Positions 28,401-34,399 of a stretch of DNA of 56,765 bases are shown here, in pieces. Numbering within the stretch: position 1 is the first letter of the stretch; each line of letters starts with the position of its first letter. Both the position numbers and the translations under genes were made by a program. This DNA is from Nocardia brasiliensis IFM 10847 (GTDB lineage: Bacteria > Actinomycetota > Actinomycetes > Mycobacteriales > Mycobacteriaceae): positions 1 to 56,765 of the forward strand of contig NZ_BAUA01000149.1 of assembly GCF_000710915.1 (NCBI RefSeq), written 5' to 3'. The notes beneath the pieces were generated by a model. That model was not told the origin of the DNA. It ran no database searches and worked only from the letters and a program-made list of their open reading frames with translations.

Positions 28401-28504
28401 ACCGGGTGGAGACCACCCACTACGGCATAGTCCGGACGCCGCATGCCGGCGTCATCGCCGAGGCGATCAACGAGGAGGTCCACGCCCACCGCCCGGCTTC
28501 TTAA
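19472..28504 (+). CDS. Hybrid NRPS-PKS NRPS2: A-T-C-A-T-KS-KR-ACP-TE
   Basis: About 3010 residues; ATG 19472 overlaps the NRPS1 stop by one base. A1 (1-500, YTSGTTGLPKG at about 147; code read as DAFTVGVTFK, aliphatic-like). T1 Ser about 541 in GGDSLAAL. C with HHIAVDGWS (about 726). A2 (FTSGSTGTPKG at about 1196; code DVQFIAHVVK, a proline code). T2 Ser about 1584 in GAGATSL. Ketosynthase with Cys in AACASSL (about 1794), HGTGT and KSQLGH. No acyltransferase GHSxG. Ketoreductase with GGTGGIG and SS...DYAAAN. ACP with GADSLTM (about 2718). Thioesterase GWSFGA (about 2852). Predicted product: aliphatic amino acid-Pro extended by one malonate unit and reduced to a beta-hydroxy acid. Confidence 0.92.
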   Translation: MGADPSVAAAVHDQARCTPAAVALCDGGRDLDYATVDAFGALVALALTDNGVRPGDAVAVALPRGWQLVCVMLGILRLGGQVVPLDRQSPPDRRGHILRDSAAVAVVHDGGVELPESLLSLPVSALLTGERAVPGPPGAPAAASFLFYTSGTTGLPKGVEVRDAGILRLARPGYIPIAAGNRYACLSNPAFDALSFEVWVPLVTGGCCVIIDDATAQTPDRLAEALRRNRVDTVFTTTALFNAVVDAVPDCFATAGQVLVGGEQLNVTLMRRWYRDNAAARTQLYNVYGPTETTTFALCHPIPREYSAERVPIGRALPETGTLVVVPDAARSAVTGEVGELYLSGAGVAVGYRNLPEETDRRFVRLPWHDGGRARFYRTGDLVCRNADGDIEYVGRADRQVKVRGFRIEPGEVERQLMAHPGVRQAFACTHRTGDHGPAELLAYLVTDPELPFAEVDRHLTATVPTYMRPHRLYRVGALPLTANGKVDQVALLSHANRPWRADTAPAEVAAWQRTVLEVIGQVLDLPDPRLGDRWIACGGDSLAALRLRHLVQRRWGCDIPPGLVLKADFAELAAAIDAGRAAGTAYSSLPTREAAVAAPATSEQQRMWLLQQRSPRSRAYNVALAFEVAGTVDAAALRRALCAVVARHPALRTGFAAAPAGLRQVVGEPYDPWVTPDVAAARDEHTRRHFADRFFGVAFDLAQPRMLAACWLAHDGGGTLLLRLHHIAVDGWSLGVLFADLSAAYAGESIENRGAATTPLDFAAWQQDWFGSAAYRTQRLELARHYANGEPNDPLRPDLARPFAAARLVHTSLDADRHGRVDRLCADLGLTRFQVLLAVFAWSLYAVTGRTRLRIAAPVANRPLSEFETSVGMFANTVLLPLTVRPSAEASAELRRLGECVRAVLDRQDVALADVLADTEFGSDSVPFDTLFVLENTDFGALALPGCTTRPRWIATPEAKCPLTLSVVERADGADLLWEYAADHFDAAEVAALAALFERGLDAVLEDGTAKPADLAAPYRSGLPESGRGASVPLSFTTVAEGFARQVALTPAAPALNAGGRTVTYAQLDALSAALAADIAARQARSSSDDGLQCVALFFEPSIEHVVSLLALARLHLTALPLDPAYPPALLRQMLEQAEPLRVLLSPDAVTAWDVIDDGAIARHVVAPETEPRDELPSGGRADAADGTRPLYILFTSGSTGTPKGVQVPDRTLCNLLRWQTDSGGLGAAAVTQQYSALSFDVSFQEIYSTLCGGGCLHLARPQWRHDMSALLDQLESARVERIFLPYVALQLLAEHGVRSGRHPARLREVITAGEQLVATDAIRRWFAGMPGARLFNHYGPTETHVVSSLCLDADPLRWPDRPAVGQAVDNAVLRVVDEAGHLVPPEAVGELLIGGVMATRCYLGDSGANADRFVEVPGVGLCYRSGDRAFFDSAGLLHYVGRDDEQIKVSGHRVELGQLEAALLRFPGVVQAVVVRDGGALVACLQCRDVAPEMAALTAHLARLLPAQVRIDRFRLVPELPRTPSGKLDRRAAASAPGKDLIRTPVQADWSGREAELAAAFETATGVPIGPGQTYFGAGATSLALMRFHLYCSTELGLQFTVADLFEHVTIGALARFVDGLPASAAQDAPDVAADDPIAVVGMAVRLPGADDLAGFWDMVCRADRGIEFFDAPADLVGARSQMRGLLAFDPDRFGINRRDAALMDPQQRHLLMNCVQALAHAGIADPSEREVGLVAGCGENTYFQTMLREADPALLPDEFQLALHHDKDFLTTKVAYHLGLTGPVFTAQAACASSLVAVHLAAGLLRNGEAEVMLAGGVLVDPTLTGGYRYRPQHIFSPDGHCRPFSDDAGGTIGASGVGVVVLERLSAARRNGHTVYGVITGSAVNNDGAAKIGYAAPALAGQRAVIRTALRRSGRRGAEVAYVEAHGTGTRLGDPVEVGALRQALASTESGGCALSTVKSQLGHLGAAAGVIGLIRATLALHHGLIPPTVDFRAPNPQLAGDLDPFYLPAEAQPWPPHRPRVAGVSSFGIGGVNAHVVLEAGAVDVSEAKPIACLTLSSSSAAALRADAVRIAAYLAANPRTYPQVLRHLQAGRPEQRWRMAAFCADVTDAVRWLRTGSVVAVDVVSDQVPATLPPEELAAAWLSGRSIGWQAGPAQSPWDFPPPVFDLIDCDFARAESRPPQPDSVEASGPRRLPEGDWLSQPHWVRTRRAGAAPVPPRNRLLVLVADAPFQPAVVAPFEQTYLRVVQVVPGGEYRRVAPDVFEVDAADSDSLRQVLDVLAETDCAGIEWLHALPLRVSGPVGPDSVEHATRACVDTPAALLRVMAEHAVAQRVRVWWLSAQARPVDGPVRRPEPNLLAGVCEVGTQETGVPGSWIDLPGTDPVEWAAPLAELLSGFDVGASVPKQLALRQGFWWRQQVSPVAADATAALPTAAGVHLVLGGTGGIGASAAAWLLDNGAERVVLLARRAQVPEVLSPWADRVEVLIADLVESDLDGLVRRIGERVDRLDGVVHAVGVAAGGLIARRDPAAARQWSAAKLRGALLTERLIQLHRPAVAVYCSSMAAWFGGIGQLDYAAANALLDGFAGYRGGAGETTVRVSIGWDVWRETGMALRALPTDPRHRAHLAVGLTVAEGQRVFARALGAQLPQLLVCTTDLDDARAFYAAAPTDTTAAGSAVALESAQQLLRAELCEVLGLDELDRNASLYDLGADSLTMLDLLDTIKQQFGVELELARLSHRVCLDEIVSRLAEAAGAAGPEDVVLDVWQEGDGRDVVCLVHPVGGDIQAYRELVSALAPRVTVCLIADPALRQDTAPSWTVTERARHYYAALRTRFPAEEWRWQLAGWSFGAWVAIGMAAEAEAAGQPARRLHLIDPPPPGAGALVRVYNQARLDDVFARELDTAGVAAATAYAERLAQCCRANLNSMVEHRLPRLTDTPSELWLAEQSATSGPSSTVRQQDWSDHLAASTRSHRVETTHYGIVRTPHAGVIAEAINEEVHAHRPAS

Positions 28505-28528
28505 CGCAGCTCAAGTTGCAATCTGGTC

Positions 28529-28540
28529 TACCCTTTTCGT
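28529..28540 (+). promoter_or_regulatory. Possible -10 box for a leaderless TetR transcript
   Basis: TACCCT (28529-28534) lies 6 bases before ATG 28541, and there is no ribosome binding site. That is the layout of leaderless transcripts common in actinomycetes. A TTGCAA just upstream (28516-28521) repeats part of the palindrome at 29235. Confidence 0.35.
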
Positions 28541-29134
28541 ATGACTCAGACACATCCTGGTCGGCCCCGCCCCGGCGGGCGCACGGCACGGACGCGGCAG
28601 AAGGTGCACGACGCCGTGCGGTCGCTGTTCGGTGAAGGGCGTGACGTCCTGTCCATCCGGGAGGTCTCCGAGCGGTCCGGCGTCCACGAGGTCACCCTGT
28701 ACCGCCGGTGGGGCACGATCGAGTCACTCGTGCTGGACGTCGCGGTCACCCAGCTCATCGAGGAATCACCGTTTCCCGACTCCGGAGATCTGCGGCGCGA
28801 TCTGCTGGAGTGGTCGAATGCCGTGGCCGCACAGGTGCAGACGCATGAGGGCTTCGCCTTCTATCGCGCGTTGGCGATGGCCCGGTCCGCGCTGTATGCC
28901 CAGGATGAGGCCCGGCCGACGGTCGACGCGGCGGCGTACCTGCGCAGGCGGATGGCGCAGATCCAGCAGGCGATCGACCACCACCGCGCCGCGAACGGTG
29001 GCGATCCGCCCACGGTGGAGCGGATATTCGACATCGTCCTCGCACCCATCTATCTCCGCGCGATCTTCGGTTACTCCGCCCCTGACCTCGACCTCGAGCG
29101 TCTCGTCGACCGCGCCCTGACCGAGGGCGACTGA
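28541..29134 (+). CDS. TetR/AcrR-family transcriptional regulator
   Basis: 197 residues. The N-terminal helix-turn-helix is visible (SIREVSERSGVHEVTLYRRWG), then a ligand-binding domain with the TetR_C-like LAPIYLRAIFG segment near the end. It begins 36 bases after NRPS2 on the same strand, and a strong terminator follows it. It could control the biosynthetic cluster, itself, or the catabolic operon that begins at 29407; the palindrome at 29235 is a candidate target. Confidence 0.88.
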   Translation: MTQTHPGRPRPGGRTARTRQKVHDAVRSLFGEGRDVLSIREVSERSGVHEVTLYRRWGTIESLVLDVAVTQLIEESPFPDSGDLRRDLLEWSNAVAAQVQTHEGFAFYRALAMARSALYAQDEARPTVDAAAYLRRRMAQIQQAIDHHRAANGGDPPTVERIFDIVLAPIYLRAIFGYSAPDLDLERLVDRALTEGD

Positions 29135-29150
29135 GCGCACCCGAACACTG

Positions 29151-29191
29151 AACCGCCGCACCGGACCATGCCGGTGCGGCGGTTGTCTTTT
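29151..29191 (+). terminator. Rho-independent terminator
   Basis: A perfect 14-bp stem, AACCGCCGCACCGG (29151-29164) with its complement at 29171-29184, and a 6-base loop, followed by GTCTTTT. It lies 17 bases after the TetR stop and should end transcription from the biosynthetic side, separating it from the catabolic operon. Confidence 0.88.
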
Positions 29192-29234
29192 CGCGCCCTG
29201 GCCTCGAAGGCGTAGGCGATCCCGCGGCCCACTT

Positions 29235-29303
29235 TGCAAGAAACCTTGCATTAGTGGGTGGCCGGGTTCATACTTCTCTTAATGCAGGAATGCTTACATT
29301 AGG
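29235..29303 (+). promoter_or_regulatory. Operator-like repeats upstream of the SDR operon
   Basis: A palindrome TGCAAG-AAAC-CTTGCA (29235-29250) overlaps the first of two direct repeats of CTTnCATTAGnG (from 29245 and from 29293, 48 bases apart, about 10 of 12 positions shared). The second copy lies in the imperfect repeat AATG...CATT (29281-29300). They sit about 105-170 bases before ATG 29407, a good place for regulator binding. Confidence 0.5.
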
Positions 29304-29406
29304 GATTCGGGCCCGGCGCGCCGGGTAACCGGAAGACACGTGTGCTTGTCCGATTCCCCTTGTCCTGCAGAGCAGTTCGTATTCCCTGTGGAGAAGAGGA
29401 TCATCA

Positions 29407-30156
29407 ATGGCCCCGGCAAACACGTCACTCGAAGGCAAGGTCGCGGTCGTCACCGGCGCGAGTTCGGGCATCGGCGCGGAGATCGCGCGCGAACTCAGCG
29501 AGTGCGGCGCCTCGGTTCTGTTGGTCGGGCGCGACGAAGAACGCTTGGACGCCGTCCGCGCCGAGCTCGGTGCGACCGCCGACCGGTTGAGCGTCGAACT
29601 CACCGCGGACGAGGCGCCGGACGCGATCGTCGCCGCGGCGCTCGCGCGGTTCGGGTCGATCGACATCGTGGTCCATGCGGCCGGTGTCTTTCTCCCGACG
29701 CCGTTCGCCGAAACGCCGGATGCCGAACTCGACCTCCAACTGGCGGTCAACGTGCGCGCCCCGTTCCGGCTCACCCGCGCCGCCTCGGCGCACCTGGGCG
29801 AGGGCAGCGCGGTGATCTTCGTTTCGTCGATCTGCGGTTATGTCGGATTCCCCAACTCGACCGCGTACTGCGCCACCAAGGGCGCGGTCGAACTCCTGGT
29901 GAAATCGCTGTCCACGGAGTTCGCGCCGAAGGGGATCCGGGTGAACGCCGTGGCCCCGGGCAACGTGCGGACCAGTATCAACGCCCATCTGCTCGCCGAC
30001 GCGGACTACGAGCAGCGGATGCTCGACGCCACCCCGGCCGGTCGCGTCGGTGAAGTGGGCGATATCGCACCCGCCGTGGCCTTCCTGGCCTCGCCCGCGG
30101 CCGGGTACATCCACGGCTCGAGCCTGCTGATCGACGGCGGCTGGGTCGCCACCTAG
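29407..30156 (+). CDS. Short-chain dehydrogenase/reductase
   Basis: 249 residues after a GGAGAAGAGG site. Classical SDR: NAD(P)-binding TGASSGIG, the structural HAAGV, catalytic Ser in VSSICG, Tyr-Lys in YCATKG, and a C-terminal DGGWVAT typical of FabG-like enzymes. It oxidises or reduces a hydroxyl/keto substrate. It is the first gene of the operon running to 38423. Confidence 0.88.
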   Translation: MAPANTSLEGKVAVVTGASSGIGAEIARELSECGASVLLVGRDEERLDAVRAELGATADRLSVELTADEAPDAIVAAALARFGSIDIVVHAAGVFLPTPFAETPDAELDLQLAVNVRAPFRLTRAASAHLGEGSAVIFVSSICGYVGFPNSTAYCATKGAVELLVKSLSTEFAPKGIRVNAVAPGNVRTSINAHLLADADYEQRMLDATPAGRVGEVGDIAPAVAFLASPAAGYIHGSSLLIDGGWVAT

Positions 30157-30208
30157 ATGTCGGCGTACCGGCAGCCGAGCCTATCCAGTCCTGCTTCGAG
30201 GAGTGAAC

Positions 30209-31315
30209 ATGCCCTGCACCAACGGGTTTCACGCGCCGTCCCCGTCGGCGAAGTCCCGGTTCGACGCACTCATGGCGGCCAGCGGGCTCAGCGGTGCCAC
30301 ACGTCCACTGAATGAACGGACTGTCCGTGCGGCACTGCGTCAGTACTTCGGGCGTAGCGGCCACCTCACCCGGATCTCGACCGAGAAGGATGACACCTTC
30401 TTCTTCGACGATGGAGCGGAGCGACTGCTCGTCAAAGTCAGTGGGACACAAGAGGCGACGAGCGTCGTGCACCTGCAGACCGCGGTGCTGTGCCATATCG
30501 CCGCGGTGGCCCCGGACCTGCCGATTCCCGCGCTGCTGCCCGGGATCGAGGGAGCATACGAATACGACCTGATGCCGGCGGACGCGACCGGGACGCGCGT
30601 ATTGCGGGTGATGAAGTTCCTGCCCGGCTCCGCGTTGAGTGAAAACCAGCCCACCGCAGCGCAACTCGCCGCAGTCGGCCGGATGCAAGCGGCGATCACC
30701 AACGCGTTGGCCGGATTCGCCCACCCCGCGCAAGACCGGACCCTCGCCTGGGATCTGCGATATTTCCCGGCACTTCGGCCGTTACTCGATGAGGTCGCCG
30801 ATCTCGGGGACCGCAGAGCGGGCGAGCGAATCTTCGAGGCCTACGCCGGCCAGGTGCAGGACCGTGTCCCCGGACTCCACCATCAGGTGGTGCACGGAGA
30901 CTTCAGCGCGCACAACATTCTTGTCGATGCCGCTAGCCCGGAATATGTCTGCGGCATCGTCGATTTCGGCGATACCGGCCGCACCGCGGAACTCTTCGAT
31001 GTCGCCATCGCCGTGTCGAATCAACTCGATGCCGGCGATGATCCGTGGCGGCGGGGGCTCGATCTGCTGACGGGTTATCTCAGCGTGCGTCCCCTCGACC
31101 GTGCCGCGCTCGCGCTGCTGCCGATCGCGGCCGCGGCGCGCAGCCTGCAACGCGCGCTGATCGCGCAGTGGCGCGCGCGGCGTGACCCGGCCCGCGCCGA
31201 CTACGTCCTGTCCCACGCCGTCCGGGACTGGATGGTGCTGCGGGCTATCGGAGCCGAGTGGACGCCGGTGCTCGATCGCATCCACTCGATCAGCGATTTT
31301 TCCTCGAAAGCGTAG
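30209..31315 (+). CDS. Phosphotransferase of the APH/hydroxylysine kinase-like group
   Basis: About 368 residues from ATG 30209 (GAGGAG 6 bases before). A kinase-like fold with the catalytic loop VVHGDFSAHNILVD and the metal-binding IVDFGDTG. This catalytic loop and the next gene fit the group that includes hydroxylysine kinase and homoserine/choline-type kinases. Such a kinase phosphorylates a hydroxyl of a small amino compound, and a PLP phospho-lyase then removes phosphate and ammonia. Antibiotic inactivation is the alternative role of the fold but fits the operon less well. Confidence 0.78.
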   Translation: MPCTNGFHAPSPSAKSRFDALMAASGLSGATRPLNERTVRAALRQYFGRSGHLTRISTEKDDTFFFDDGAERLLVKVSGTQEATSVVHLQTAVLCHIAAVAPDLPIPALLPGIEGAYEYDLMPADATGTRVLRVMKFLPGSALSENQPTAAQLAAVGRMQAAITNALAGFAHPAQDRTLAWDLRYFPALRPLLDEVADLGDRRAGERIFEAYAGQVQDRVPGLHHQVVHGDFSAHNILVDAASPEYVCGIVDFGDTGRTAELFDVAIAVSNQLDAGDDPWRRGLDLLTGYLSVRPLDRAALALLPIAAAARSLQRALIAQWRARRDPARADYVLSHAVRDWMVLRAIGAEWTPVLDRIHSISDFSSKA

Positions 31316-31322
31316 GCACACC

Positions 31323-32684
31323 ATGGAATTGCAGGCAGCCGCTGCGCGGGCGCGGCGACCGGAGATGGTGAACGGATTCTCCGACGACGATCTCCAACGC
31401 CAGCCGCCGCGCAACCGCGCTCGCATCGAACGCCGAAAGGGCTTGCTAGGGCCTGGATATCAGCTCTTCTACACCGATCCGGTAGACGTCTGTCGTGGAC
31501 AGGGCGTCCATCTGTACGACGCCGACGGCAACGAATACCTCGATGCCTACAACAATGTCGCCTCGATCGGTCACAGCCACCCGGCCGTGACCGACGCTGT
31601 CGCTCGCCAACTCGGCATCCTCAACACGAACACGCGGTATCTGCAGGATCAGATCCTCGACTACTCCGAAGATCTGCTCTCGACGTTTCCGAGCGAGCTG
31701 AACCGGGTGACCTACACCTGCACCGGCTCGGAAGCCAACGACCTCGCGATCCGCATCGCTCGCGCACACACCGGAAATGCCGGAATCATCGTGACCGCCA
31801 ACGCATATCACGGTGTGACCGAAACCGTGGCGGCCTTTTCTCCATCCCTGGGCAAGACCTCGCCCCTCGGACCCCATGTCCGGACCATCGCGGCCCCGGA
31901 CAGCGTCCGCCACGGTGTATCCGGCGACTTCACCGAGTTCATGCGCAACCAGATCCGCGCCGCGATCGCCGATCTGAACCGCCATGGTTTCGGGCTCTGC
32001 GCGTTCATCGCCGACAGCATCTTCTCGTCGGACGGCGTGTTCGCTGACCCGACTACGGTGCTCGGCGCCTTGGCCGAGGAGGTCCGTCGCGCCGGTGGGG
32101 TCTATATCGCCGACGAAGTGCAATCGGGTTTCGGCCGCACCGGCGAAGCGTGGTGGGGGTTCCAGCGCCATCGAGTGGTCCCCGACATCGCGACCATCGG
32201 AAAGCCGATGGGCAACGGTATTCCGATCGCGGCCGCCGTGCTCGGCAGCGAGATCGGCCGTGCCTTCGGCGAGAACGTCCGCTACTTCAACACCTTCGGC
32301 GGCAGCACCGTGCCCATCGTGGCGGCGCGAGCGGTGCTCGACGTGCTCCGAGACGAGCGCCTGATGGACAACGCGCACCGCCTCGGAACCTACCTGCACG
32401 ACGAGCTGCGCCGCGCCACAGCGGAATTGCCGGAGGTGTTCGAGGTGCGCGGAGCCGGCATGTTCATCGGAGTCGACCTGATCGATCCGACGTCGGGGCG
32501 GCCCGACGGTGCGCTCGCGAAAGCCGTCGTCGACGAGATGCGCCGGAACTTCGTTCTGATCTCCGCGTCCGGGCCGGGGGCCAACGTGCTGAAGATCAGA
32601 CCCCCGCTGGTTTTCGACCGGGCCGACGCGGACCGCCTGCTCGAAACCCTGTCCGGGTCGCTCCGGCGGTTCTGTGCGCGGTGA
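31323..32684 (+). CDS. Class III PLP enzyme, aminotransferase/phospho-lyase type
   Basis: 453 residues, 7 bases after the kinase. Fold-type I, class III: GHSHPAV, CTGSEANDLAIR, ADEVQSGFGRTG and the PLP lysine in TIGKPMGNG. The N-terminal part (VDVCRGQGVHLYD, NNVASIGHSHP, NTNTRYL) is like ethanolamine-phosphate and 5-phosphohydroxylysine phospho-lyases. Pairing with a hydroxylysine-kinase-like gene supports phospho-lyase action over transamination. The ribosome site is weak, so translation may be coupled to the kinase gene. Confidence 0.8.
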   Translation: MELQAAAARARRPEMVNGFSDDDLQRQPPRNRARIERRKGLLGPGYQLFYTDPVDVCRGQGVHLYDADGNEYLDAYNNVASIGHSHPAVTDAVARQLGILNTNTRYLQDQILDYSEDLLSTFPSELNRVTYTCTGSEANDLAIRIARAHTGNAGIIVTANAYHGVTETVAAFSPSLGKTSPLGPHVRTIAAPDSVRHGVSGDFTEFMRNQIRAAIADLNRHGFGLCAFIADSIFSSDGVFADPTTVLGALAEEVRRAGGVYIADEVQSGFGRTGEAWWGFQRHRVVPDIATIGKPMGNGIPIAAAVLGSEIGRAFGENVRYFNTFGGSTVPIVAARAVLDVLRDERLMDNAHRLGTYLHDELRRATAELPEVFEVRGAGMFIGVDLIDPTSGRPDGALAKAVVDEMRRNFVLISASGPGANVLKIRPPLVFDRADADRLLETLSGSLRRFCAR

Positions 32685-32726
32685 AAGCCGTTATGCGCCA
32701 ATTCAGTCCAGTCAGAAGGTAAGCAG

Positions 32727-33497
32727 ATGAGTACGCGAGTGATCGACATCAACGCCGATGCGGGCGAGAGTTTCGGCCGATGGGCGCTGGGGGATGACGC
32801 GAGGCTGTTCGAGTTCGTCACGACGACGAACATCGCCTGCGGATACCACGCCGGTGATCCGACGACCATGCGGACCGCCGTCGTGCAGGCGCGTGCCGCC
32901 GGTATCGCCGTCGGCGCGCACCCGGGTTATCCGGACCTGCTCGGCTTCGGCCGCCGCGCGTTGCCCGCCACCGATTCCGACGTCGTCGACTACATCGCGT
33001 ACCAGGTCGGCGCGCTGCACGCGATCGCCGCCACCGAGGCGGTGGCCCTGACCCACGTCAAGCCCCATGGTGCGCTGATGGGCCGGATCTGCCGTTCGCC
33101 GGGGCTCGCGGTCGCCGTCACGCGGCAACTACAGGACATCGAGCCCGGCATCCCGCTGATGTTCGCGCCGACCGCCGCCTTCGACGCCGTTCGCGGCGCG
33201 GGACTGCCCGCGATCGCGGAGAACGCGGCGGACCTGGACTTCGACGCCGACGGCATCAACATCGTCGAACCGCGGCCGCAGCCGAAAGATCCCGAACTGG
33301 TGGCCGCCCGGGCGGTCGAGCTGGCTTTCGGCTCGGTGACGACCACGGCCGGCACCTCGATCGCCATGCCGGTCGAGTCGATCTGCGTCCACGGCGACCG
33401 GCCGAACGCCGTCGACATCGCCGCCGCGGTCCGGCGGCGGCTGGCCGCGGCGGGCGTCGCCGTGCGCTCGGCGTTCGCGAAGGCGGACCGGCCGTGA
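32727..33497 (+). CDS. pxpA: 5-oxoprolinase subunit A (LamB/YcsF family)
   Basis: 256 residues after AGAAGG. Family hallmarks: DINADAGESFG at the start, NIACGYHAGD, VGAHPGYPD, and VKPHGAL. With PxpB and PxpC it forms the ATP-dependent enzyme that opens 5-oxoproline (pyroglutamate) to glutamate. Its GTGA overlap with pxpB marks a tightly coupled set. Confidence 0.9.
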   Translation: MSTRVIDINADAGESFGRWALGDDARLFEFVTTTNIACGYHAGDPTTMRTAVVQARAAGIAVGAHPGYPDLLGFGRRALPATDSDVVDYIAYQVGALHAIAATEAVALTHVKPHGALMGRICRSPGLAVAVTRQLQDIEPGIPLMFAPTAAFDAVRGAGLPAIAENAADLDFDADGINIVEPRPQPKDPELVAARAVELAFGSVTTTAGTSIAMPVESICVHGDRPNAVDIAAAVRRRLAAAGVAVRSAFAKADRP

Positions 33498-34399
33498 TCA
33501 CGGCGCCCTATCAATTCCTGCGGGACGGGTCGCGGGTGAGTTGCGGTGGCGACGAATTCGTCTTCGTCGAATTCGGGGAGGCAATGGATCTCGCTGCGGC
33601 CCTGCGCATTCAAGCGATCACGGCGGGGCTCGGCGGCCTCGGGCTGACCGGAATCATCGACATCGCACCGGCGAATGCCAGCTACATGATTCGGCTCGAT
33701 CCCGAACTCCTCGACCCGCGGCACCTGATCCGGATACTCGACGGCCTGCACACGCAGTTCGCCGACGCCCAGACGGTGACCCTCGACACCGAGATCGTGG
33801 AGATACCGGTGTGGTACGACGACCCGTGGACTATCCAGACCTGTGCGAAGTTCCGTGATCGGCATCAATCGCCGACCGAGACCGATATCCAGTACACCGC
33901 GCGGGTGAACGACTTCTCGTCCGTCGGCGAGCTCATCGCCGCGCATTCGTCCGCGCCGTTCATCGTCACCTTCCCGTGTTTCAAGCCGGGGAACACCGAG
34001 AGCGTGCAACTGGTGCCGAGGGACAGGCAGATCCAGGCGCCGAAGTATCTGCGTCCACGCACCGAGACTCCGGCCCGCGCGGTGGCGCACGGCGGTGCGT
34101 TCACGGTGGTCTATCCGACCAGCGGAGTCGGCGGATATCAGCTGCTGGGCCGGTCGCCGGTCCCCGTCGTCGACCTCGGCCAGACCCTGCCCGGATTCGA
34201 GAACTCGATGGTGCTCACGAAGGCCGCCGGTCTCATCCGGTTCCGCCCGATCGACGGCGATCAGTATCGCGATATCCGCGCTTCTTCGAAAAGCGGCACC
34301 TACCAATACAATCGGCGTCCCGTTGCGTTCGTGCTCGCGAGATTCCTGGATGATCCCGTCGGCTATGCCGCAGAGCTTGCGGGAGAACTCCGATGGTGA
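33494..34399 (+). CDS. pxpB: 5-oxoprolinase subunit B (KipI family), extended
   Basis: 301 residues, longer than the usual 220-240. GTG start overlaps pxpA. The core has the KipI/allophanate-hydrolase-subunit-1 pattern: LRIQAITAGL, DTEIVEIPVWYD, TFPCFKPG, and the C-terminal YPTSGVGGYQLLGRSPV that positions the substrate. The extra length is a C-terminal tail after the PxpB core. It acts with PxpA and PxpC. Confidence 0.85.
   Translation: MITAPYQFLRDGSRVSCGGDEFVFVEFGEAMDLAAALRIQAITAGLGGLGLTGIIDIAPANASYMIRLDPELLDPRHLIRILDGLHTQFADAQTVTLDTEIVEIPVWYDDPWTIQTCAKFRDRHQSPTETDIQYTARVNDFSSVGELIAAHSSAPFIVTFPCFKPGNTESVQLVPRDRQIQAPKYLRPRTETPARAVAHGGAFTVVYPTSGVGGYQLLGRSPVPVVDLGQTLPGFENSMVLTKAAGLIRFRPIDGDQYRDIRASSKSGTYQYNRRPVAFVLARFLDDPVGYAAELAGELRW

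Noticed and set aside
6382..28504. Nocardicin cluster, suggested by Hpg genes in a Nocardia-like host
   Set aside because: The NRPS domain order is wrong, no beta-lactam-forming module is seen, and there is a Pro-KS-KR line not found in nocardicin.
30209..31315. Aminoglycoside resistance phosphotransferase
   Set aside because: The fold is shared, but the neighbour is a phospho-lyase-type PLP enzyme, which fits a metabolic kinase better.
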